This document shows, in pieces, positions 55,856 through 64,000 of a stretch of 64,000 nucleotides of DNA. Every line of letters starts with the position of its first letter. The stretch's first letter is position 1. Both the position numbers and the translations under genes were made by a program. The DNA lies in contig JABBZI010000018.1 of assembly GCA_012955965.1 (NCBI GenBank), positions 23,185-87,184 on the forward strand, written 5' to 3'. The stretch is from Clostridioides difficile. Lineage in GTDB: Bacteria; Bacillota; Clostridia; Peptostreptococcales; Peptostreptococcaceae. The notes beneath the pieces are model-generated. The model was not told the origin of the DNA and ran no database searches. It saw nothing but the letters and a program-made list of their open reading frames with translations.

Positions 55856-56971
55856 GTGAAACTTAAAAGTTTGCAACTTGTTAATTTTAGAAATTATGAA
55901 AAGTTGCATCTGGAATTTAATGGAAAAGTGAATCTTCTTGTTGGGAAAAATGGTCAAGGAAAGACAAATATAGTAGAATCTATTTATATGCTCTCTTTTG
56001 GAAAATCATTCAGAACCAATAAAGATAAAGAAATGGTTAGATTTAATAGTGAAAATTTATATATTGGAGGAAGTTTTTCAAAATATAATAAATATAGTCT
56101 AATAGAGCTAATTATTGGAAAAGATAAAAAAGGGATACGAATAAATAAAGTCCCTTTACAAAAAATACAGGAATTACTTGGCAACTTAAATGTTGTCATA
56201 TTTTCTCCTGAAGATTTGAGACTGGTTAAAGAAGGACCTAAAGAGAGAAGGACATTTATAGATAAAGAAATTAGTCAGATTATGCCTAAATATTATAAAT
56301 ATCTTACCAATTACAATAAAACACTTTCTCAAAGAAGTAGAGTGCTTAAAAGTATGCGCATTGATGAGGCTTTGTTAGATGTATATGATGATACATTGGC
56401 AAAGTATGGAAGTTATATTTATATTTTGCGTAGGGATTTTATAAAAAAAATAGCCAATATATCTGAAAATATGCATATGAATTTGACTAATGGAATTGAA
56501 AAATTGTCAATTAGATATAAGAATCAAATAAATATAACTGATGAAGATACTATAGAGACAGTATATAATAAATTTTTAGCCAAGTTGTCATCGAATAGAC
56601 CTAATGATATAGAATCTAAGACTACCAGATATGGTATACACAAAGATGACTTAAATATATTCATAAATGATTTAGATGCAAGACTTTTTGGTTCACAAGG
56701 TCAACAAAGGACAGCTTCAATATCATTAAAGCTATCAGAAATAGAGTTAATAAAAAATGAAGTTGAAGAATATCCAATATTAATTTTAGATGATGTTTTT
56801 AGTGAGTTAGATGAAGCACGACAAAAACTTTTAGTAAACAATTTAAGCAATGTTCAAATGTTTATAACAAGTGCTGAGGTTTCACATAAAAAGATATTTG
56901 ATGAAAAGGATGTTACAATATTTAATATTGAAAATGGCAATGTTATTAGCATAGAGAATGGAGGAAATTAA
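55856..56971 (+). CDS. recF: DNA replication and repair protein RecF
   Basis: 371 residues, an SMC-like ATPase with Walker A GKNGQGKTNIVE, signature LFGSQGQQRTASISLK and Walker B PILILDDVFSELD. Works with RecO/RecR in loading RecA at gaps. GTG start after AAAGGAG; its stop codon touches the gyrB start. Confidence 0.96.
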   Translation: MKLKSLQLVNFRNYEKLHLEFNGKVNLLVGKNGQGKTNIVESIYMLSFGKSFRTNKDKEMVRFNSENLYIGGSFSKYNKYSLIELIIGKDKKGIRINKVPLQKIQELLGNLNVVIFSPEDLRLVKEGPKERRTFIDKEISQIMPKYYKYLTNYNKTLSQRSRVLKSMRIDEALLDVYDDTLAKYGSYIYILRRDFIKKIANISENMHMNLTNGIEKLSIRYKNQINITDEDTIETVYNKFLAKLSSNRPNDIESKTTRYGIHKDDLNIFINDLDARLFGSQGQQRTASISLKLSEIELIKNEVEEYPILILDDVFSELDEARQKLLVNNLSNVQMFITSAEVSHKKIFDEKDVTIFNIENGNVISIENGGN

Positions 56972-58873
<1,902 letters not shown>

Positions 58874-58892
58874 AGAGAGGGGATTAGTATAC

Positions 58893-61319
58893 ATGGAAGA
58901 AAATAACAAAATACTCCCTATTGAAATAGCGGAAGAAATGAAAAAGTCATATATTGATTATTCTATGAGTGTTATAGCTGGACGTGCTCTTCCTGATGTT
59001 AGAGATGGCTTAAAGCCAGTTCATAGAAGAATATTGTACTCAATGAGTGAATTAAATTTAACTCCAGATAAACCTTACAGAAAATCAGCTCGTATTGTTG
59101 GGGACGTTTTAGGTAAGTACCATCCTCATGGAGATACTGCTGTTTATTATGCAATGGTAAGAATGGCTCAAGACTTTTCAACTAGAGCACTTTTAGTAGA
59201 TGGTCATGGTAACTTTGGTTCTGTTGATGGAGATTCTCCAGCAGCTATGCGTTATACAGAAGCAAAAATGAGTAAATTATCATTAGAGTTATTGAGAGAT
59301 ATTGAAAAAGAAACTGTAGATTTTAAACCAAACTTTGATGAATCGCTAAAAGAGCCTTCAGTATTACCAGCAAGATATCCGAATTTATTAGTAAATGGCT
59401 CTAATGGTATAGCTGTTGGTATGGCAACTTCAATACCTCCACATAATTTAGCTGAGGTAATTGATGCAACTATATATTTAATTGATAATCCAGAGTGCAG
59501 TGTGGATGATTTAATAAAATTTGTGCAAGGTCCAGATTTCCCTACAGCTGCGATTATAATGGGGAAAGAGAGTATAGCAGAAGCATACAGAACTGGAAGA
59601 GGTAAAGTTAAAGTTAGGTCTAGAGCTTTTATAGAAGAGCTTCCAAAGGGAAAACAACAAATAATAGTTACAGAAATACCTTATCAAGTAAATAAAGCTA
59701 AATTAGTTGAGAGAATAGCTGAGTTAGTTAAAGAAAAGAGAATAGAAGGTATATCAGATTTAAGAGACGAAAGTAATAGAAATGGTATGAGAATTGTTAT
59801 AGAATTAAAGAGAGATGCTAATGCTAATATAGTATTAAATAATCTGTATAAACATTCTCAAATGGAAGATACTTTTAGTATAATAATGCTTGCACTTGTA
59901 GATGGACAGCCAAGAGTTTTAAATCTTAAGCAAATATTATATCATTATATTAAACATCAAGAAGATGTTGTTACAAGAAGAACTAAATTTGAATTAAATA
60001 AAGCTGAAGCAAGAGCACATATTTTAGAAGGATTAAAAATTGCTTTAGATAATATAGATGCAGTTATAAGTTTGATAAGAGCTTCAAAAACAGGTCAAGA
60101 GGCTAAACAAGGTTTAATAGAAAAATTCAATTTAACTGAAATTCAAGCTCAAGCTATATTAGATATGAGACTTCAAAGACTTACAGGTTTAGAAAGAGAT
60201 AAGATAGATGCTGAATATGAAGAGTTAATTAAGAAGATAAATAGATTAAAAGAAATTTTAGCTGATGAGAGATTGCTTTTAAATGTAATAAAAGACGAGA
60301 TTACAATAATAAAAGAGAATTATTCTGATGAGAGAAGAACTGAGATAAGACATGCTGAAGGCGAAATAGATATGAGAGACCTTATAAGTGATGAAGAAAT
60401 AGCAATAACTCTTACTCACTTTGGATATATAAAGAGACTTCCATCAGATACTTATAAGAGCCAAAAAAGAGGTGGAAGAGGCATTTCAGCACTTACAACT
60501 AGAGAAGAAGATTTTGTAAGACACTTAATAACTACAACTACTCATAGTAGATTGTTATTCTTCACAAATAAAGGTAGAGTATTTAAACTAAATGCATATG
60601 AAATACCTGAAGGTAAAAGACAAGCTAAAGGTACTGCTATAGTGAATTTACTTCAATTATCAGCAGATGAAAAAATTGCTACATTGATACCTATAGATGG
60701 AAATGATGAAAATGAATATTTACTACTTACAACAAAAAAAGGTATTGTTAAAAAGACTAAGAGAGAAGAGTTTAGAAATATAAATAAATCTGGTCTTATT
60801 GCTATAGGTTTAAGAGATGATGATGAACTTATTGGAGTAGAACTTACAGATGGAAAACAAGAAGTACTTTTAGTCACTAAAGATGGTATGTCTATAAGAT
60901 TTGACGAAAATGATATAAGATATATGGGTAGAACAGCAATGGGTGTAAAAGGTATAACTTTAAGTAAAGATGATTTTGTTGTGTCTATGAACCTTTGTAG
61001 TAAAGGTACAGATGTATTAGTTGTAAGTAAAAATGGCTTTGGAAAAAGAACAAATATAGAAGAATATAGAAGCCAGATAAGAGCTGGTAAAGGAATTAAA
61101 ACTTATAATATCTCTGAAAAGACTGGTACAATTGTAGGTGCAGATATGGTCAATGAAGATGATGAGATAATGATTATAAATTCTGATGGAGTTCTTATTA
61201 GAATAAGAGTTAATGAGATATCACTATTTGGAAGAGTTACAAGTGGTGTTAAATTAATGAAAACTAATGATGAAGTCAATGTAGTTTCGATTGCCAAAAT
61301 AAATATTGAAGAAGAATAG
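58893..61319 (+). CDS. gyrA: DNA gyrase subunit A
   Basis: 808 residues: breakage-reunion domain with catalytic Tyr121 ([11 protein letters not shown]) and a C-terminal beta-pinwheel with the GyrA box (QKRGGRGI). The quinolone-resistance region reads [14 protein letters not shown]: position 82 is Thr, the fluoroquinolone-sensitive form in C. difficile. Lies 19 bases after gyrB; the stop codon is inside its terminator hairpin. Confidence 0.98.
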   Translation: MEENNKILPIEIAEEMKKSYIDYSMSVIAGRALPDVRDGLKPVHRRILYSMSELNLTPDKPYRKSARIVGDVLGKYHPHGDTAVYYAMVRMAQDFSTRALLVDGHGNFGSVDGDSPAAMRYTEAKMSKLSLELLRDIEKETVDFKPNFDESLKEPSVLPARYPNLLVNGSNGIAVGMATSIPPHNLAEVIDATIYLIDNPECSVDDLIKFVQGPDFPTAAIIMGKESIAEAYRTGRGKVKVRSRAFIEELPKGKQQIIVTEIPYQVNKAKLVERIAELVKEKRIEGISDLRDESNRNGMRIVIELKRDANANIVLNNLYKHSQMEDTFSIIMLALVDGQPRVLNLKQILYHYIKHQEDVVTRRTKFELNKAEARAHILEGLKIALDNIDAVISLIRASKTGQEAKQGLIEKFNLTEIQAQAILDMRLQRLTGLERDKIDAEYEELIKKINRLKEILADERLLLNVIKDEITIIKENYSDERRTEIRHAEGEIDMRDLISDEEIAITLTHFGYIKRLPSDTYKSQKRGGRGISALTTREEDFVRHLITTTTHSRLLFFTNKGRVFKLNAYEIPEGKRQAKGTAIVNLLQLSADEKIATLIPIDGNDENEYLLLTTKKGIVKKTKREEFRNINKSGLIAIGLRDDDELIGVELTDGKQEVLLVTKDGMSIRFDENDIRYMGRTAMGVKGITLSKDDFVVSMNLCSKGTDVLVVSKNGFGKRTNIEEYRSQIRAGKGIKTYNISEKTGTIVGADMVNEDDEIMIINSDGVLIRIRVNEISLFGRVTSGVKLMKTNDEVNVVSIAKINIEEE

Positions 61320-61340
61320 GATAAATATCCTATTCTTTTT
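61313..61340 (+). terminator. Terminator of gyrBA
   Basis: AGAATAGGATA pairs with TATCCTATTCT and is followed by TTTTT; it overlaps the gyrA stop codon. Confidence 0.92.
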
Positions 61341-61387
61341 GTATAATGTACTTAGATAAAAATTTAAAATTGAAAGGAGTAGTTGTT

Positions 61388-61684
61388 ATGTGCAATAAAA
61401 GAAGTTGTAAAAAAGGTGGATTTTTATTAATAGGAGCTATTTTAGGTTTTGTATTTGGTCTGTTTTTTGCACCAAAAAAAGGTTCTGAATTAAGAAAAGA
61501 AACAAAAGATAAGTTTAATGATGTGAAAGAAAATCCAAAAGAAGTTCTACATGAAACATTTAATGATGTCAAAGAGAGAATAATAAATTTAGTAGATGAT
61601 GATAATAATGAAGAAGATATAAAGATTTCTGAAGAAGATATAGTAATAAGTAAAAGCTTTGATGACGAGGGAGATGTTAACTAA
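61388..61684 (+). CDS. YtxH-domain membrane protein
   Basis: 98 residues: short Cys/Lys N-terminus, one transmembrane helix (GGFLLIGAILGFVFGLFFA), then the YtxH signature APKKGSELRKETKDKF and an acidic tail. YtxH proteins are general-stress envelope proteins, often under sigma-B. The ATG eight bases after AAAGGAG is used, 42 bases inside the longest frame. Confidence 0.88.
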   Translation: MCNKRSCKKGGFLLIGAILGFVFGLFFAPKKGSELRKETKDKFNDVKENPKEVLHETFNDVKERIINLVDDDNNEEDIKISEEDIVISKSFDDEGDVN

Positions 61685-61944
61685 TGAATGCATGGGGGTG
61701 GCAGATTGGAGCAGTGTTAGTAGGAAGCTCTGCTCTTATAGTAGCAATTTATTTAGCTAAAACTCTAAATAGTCTAAATAAGGTTGTTGAAAAGGCTTAT
61801 AAAATTGTAGATTATAATGAAAGACACATACAGGATATTGTTGAGAATGCGTCATCAATATCAAAGGGAATAGATGATATAGTTTATGTAATTAACAAAA
61901 TAATGAGTATAGGAAATATATTTAAAATTATTAAGAGGAAATAG
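61684..61944 (+). CDS. DUF948-like small membrane protein
   Basis: 86 residues: one N-terminal transmembrane helix (IGAVLVGSSALIVAIYLA) and a helical, coiled-coil-like domain (LNSLNKVVEKAYKIV). DUF948 proteins pair with YtxH in general stress operons of Firmicutes. Start and previous stop overlap (TAATG). Confidence 0.78.
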   Translation: MNAWGWQIGAVLVGSSALIVAIYLAKTLNSLNKVVEKAYKIVDYNERHIQDIVENASSISKGIDDIVYVINKIMSIGNIFKIIKRK

Positions 61945-61955
61945 GAGGTTTTTAC

Positions 61956-62273
61956 ATGTCTATGAATATAGATTCAAATTTAGATTCTCAAAATAAATTT
62001 TGGAATGTTTGTCTTGATGGAGAGCTTGATGTTTCTACAGCAGATAAACTAAAGGAACATTTGCATAACTTGATAGAAAAAAATATGTTAGACGTAAAAA
62101 TTAATCTTAAAGATTTAGATTATATAGATTCAACAGGCTTAGGAGCTATGATAGGTGTATTAAAAAAATTAAAAATAAATGAAAAAGAGATATACATAGT
62201 AAATCCTAAGAGTAATGTCAGAAAGATTTTTACTATAACAGGTCTAGATAAAATATTTAAAGTGGAGGGATAG
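61956..62273 (+). CDS. rsbV: Anti-anti-sigma factor RsbV
   Basis: 105 residues with an STAS domain and phospho-acceptor Ser in YIDSTGLGAMIG. When unphosphorylated it binds RsbW and frees sigma-B. The activating phosphatase (RsbU/RsbZ-type) is not in this window. AGGAGG start site. Confidence 0.94.
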   Translation: MSMNIDSNLDSQNKFWNVCLDGELDVSTADKLKEHLHNLIEKNMLDVKINLKDLDYIDSTGLGAMIGVLKKLKINEKEIYIVNPKSNVRKIFTITGLDKIFKVEG

Positions 62274-62276
62274 ACT

Positions 62277-62684
62277 TTGGCTTGTGAGACTATAAAGATG
62301 GAAATTACTACAAATCCGGATTATGTTAGTATAATAAGATTAACAGCGTCTGGAATTGCTAATAAGATGGGATTTCCAATAGATGATATAGAAGATATAA
62401 AGGTAGCAGTATCAGAAGCGTGTACAAATGCAATAAAGCACAGCAAGGATGATGTGTTTAATATAGTATTTAATATTTTAGATAATGCAATTAATATAGA
62501 AATTCAGGATAATGGAAAAGGGTATGATGTTAGCTCAATAAGTACACCAGATTTAGAGAATCCAAAAGAGAGTGGTCTTGGATTGTTTATAATTAGAACT
62601 TTAATGGATGATGTAGATATTGAATCAGAGTATAATCAAGGAACAAAAATAAAAATGACTAAATATTTAGGAGTTGATATTTAA
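62277..62684 (+). CDS. rsbW: Serine kinase / anti-sigma factor RsbW
   Basis: 135 residues, GHKL kinase with N box VSEACTNAIKHS, G1 DNGKGYDV and G2 SGLGLFIIR. Binds sigma-B and phosphorylates RsbV. TTG start with GGAGGG upstream. Overlaps sigB by one base. Confidence 0.94.
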   Translation: MACETIKMEITTNPDYVSIIRLTASGIANKMGFPIDDIEDIKVAVSEACTNAIKHSKDDVFNIVFNILDNAINIEIQDNGKGYDVSSISTPDLENPKESGLGLFIIRTLMDDVDIESEYNQGTKIKMTKYLGVDI

Positions 62685-63457
62685 TGAAAAATGTAGCTAA
62701 TGCTACACATTACCTAAATATGGATACAAAAGAGCTATTTAATTTATATAATAAAAATAAAAATGTAGATATTAGGAATATTCTTATTGAAAGGCATCTG
62801 TATTTAGCAAGACTGTTAGCTAAGAAGTATATAAATAAAGGTGTTGATTTTGAAGATATATATCAAGTTGCTTCATTAGCGTTAATTTATGCTATTGATA
62901 GATATGATGTTGAAAAAGGATTTGAATTCTCCAGTTTCGCGACACCAACTATAGTAGGAGAAATAAAAAAATATTTTAGAGATAAAGTATGGACACTTAG
63001 AGTACCAAGAAGAATACAGGAATTAAGTAAAAAAATAAGTGATGCAAAGATTAAACTAGAACAAGAAAATAAAAAGCATCCAAAAGTAAAGGATATAGCG
63101 GATTATATAGGAGTTAGTGAAGAAGATGTTCTAGAGGCTATGGAAGCTTCATATGGGTATCAACCTATGTCTTTAGATTCATCAAGTAATGATGATTCAG
63201 AAGATAAGGATATAACTCTTATTGATAAGATAGGAAAAGAAGAAGGTAATTTTGGAAGTATAGAGTATGAAGATTTTATTAATAAGTTTATTAAAACTTT
63301 GAATGAATTGGAAGTGAAAATATTTAAAGATAGATTTTTCTTTGATAAAACACAATCTAGTATAGCTAAGGAATTAGAGATATCTCAGATGACTGTTTCT
63401 AGACTGGAGAAAAAGGTAGTAGAAAAGCTAAAAAAAGAATATGAAAAGAATTTATAA
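62684..63457 (+). CDS. sigB: RNA polymerase sigma factor SigB
   Basis: 257-residue group 3 sigma factor: region 2 (DFEDIYQVASLALIYAIDRYD), region 3 and region 4 helix-turn-helix (TQSSIAKELEISQMTVSRLEKK). Controls the general stress response; in C. difficile it affects oxidative and nitrosative stress and sporulation. Last gene of rsbV-rsbW-sigB, about 20 bases before the rRNA promoter, so read-through into the rRNA operon is possible. Confidence 0.95.
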   Translation: MKNVANATHYLNMDTKELFNLYNKNKNVDIRNILIERHLYLARLLAKKYINKGVDFEDIYQVASLALIYAIDRYDVEKGFEFSSFATPTIVGEIKKYFRDKVWTLRVPRRIQELSKKISDAKIKLEQENKKHPKVKDIADYIGVSEEDVLEAMEASYGYQPMSLDSSSNDDSEDKDITLIDKIGKEEGNFGSIEYEDFINKFIKTLNELEVKIFKDRFFFDKTQSSIAKELEISQMTVSRLEKKVVEKLKKEYEKNL

Positions 63458-63475
63458 AAAAATATAAAAAAAGTA

Positions 63476-63504
63476 TTGACCTACTGTTTTAAAGATGGTA
63501 TAGT
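63476..63504 (+). promoter_or_regulatory. rRNA operon promoter
   Basis: -35 TTGACC (63476-63481), 17-base spacer, -10 TATAGT (63499-63504), with an A-rich run just upstream resembling an UP element. About 130 bases before the 16S gene. Confidence 0.85.
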
Positions 63505-63638
63505 ATTACTTGTCCTTGAAAAAAGGAAAAAGAAATAAATACGAACATTGAAAATTAAACAGTAGGTTAATTTATATTAAGAAACAAACCATAAAGCCAG
63601 ATATTTTGATAACAATAGTATCTGAGCCTGATAAACTT
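63505..63638 (+). other. 16S leader
   Basis: Transcribed leader. TTAAACAGTAGGTTAA (63555-63570) is nearly the complement of the promoter -35/spacer sequence (63476-63492). The rest presumably forms one arm of the RNase III processing stem with the 16S trailer, which is outside the window. Confidence 0.6.

Positions 63639-64000
<362 letters not shown>

Overview
The window is a very AT-rich low-GC Firmicute chromosome segment that spans the replication origin. Gene order around the origin (rpmH-rnpA-yidD-yidC-jag-mnmE-mnmG-rsmG-noc-soj-spo0J on one side, dnaA-dnaN-yaaA-recF-gyrB-gyrA on the other), the rsbV-rsbW-sigB operon directly before an rRNA operon, and an RstA-like TPR regulator next to a selenium/sulfur gene set all point to Clostridioides difficile or a very close relative. 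The species call rests on my recollection of that genome, not on a search.

Layout. (1) 1-7.3 kb: a YjdM/PhnA zinc protein, an XRE regulator, and a six-gene minus-strand operon (PRD regulator with EIIA, EIIB, UlaA-type EIIC, SIS isomerase, DapA/NanA-type lyase, KDPG-type aldolase) for uptake and cleavage of an unidentified sugar acid or amino sugar. (2) 7.7-13.6 kb: a cysteine hydrolase, then a five-gene operon of unknown substrate (LVIVD propeller, flavodoxin-like reductase with zinc ribbon, two small membrane proteins, an EthD-like protein) divergent from a LysR regulator. (3) 13.7-16 kb: an AraC regulator divergent from diaminopropionate ammonia-lyase. (4) 16-18.8 kb: a decayed patch holding a frameshifted zinc-ribbon gene, a large-serine-recombinase remnant and an intact gene; two of these carry HEPN-like RNxxxH motifs. 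(5) 18.9-27.8 kb: rlmH, a PTS EIIC-EAL fusion, yycJ, a GyrI-like protein, a BtrH/DUF4872 pseudogene, an M1-type lipoprotein peptidase, and a head-on DnaD/DnaI pair (helicase loading). (6) 28.1-38.3 kb: four tRNAs, purA, the replicative helicase, rplI, gdpP, a DUF2232 membrane protein, a MazG-like protein, rpsR-ssb-rpsF and an aminotransferase. (7) 38.4-43 kb: DUF951, DUF3343, YedF, an RstA-like regulator, a GerMN lipoprotein and a class V cysteine desulfurase. (8) 43-52.2 kb: chromosome partition, tRNA/rRNA modification, membrane insertion, RNase P and L34. (9) 52.2-54.4 kb: a bipartite oriC flanking dnaA, with DnaA boxes on both sides and a DnaA-trio tract before dnaN. (10) 54.4-64 kb: replication and gyrase genes, YtxH/DUF948 envelope proteins, the sigma-B operon, and an rRNA promoter leading into a 16S gene cut by the window end.

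Nearly all genes point away from oriC (minus to its left, plus to its right). The exceptions on the left arm are the LysR and dpaL genes, the BtrH remnant, the DnaD/DnaI pair and the GerMN lipoprotein. Many operons end in clear hairpin terminators, which makes transcription-unit limits fairly easy to read. Several starts were moved from the longest reading frame to a codon with a properly spaced Shine-Dalgarno; several GTG codons at frame starts are really part of a GAGGTG ribosome-binding site.
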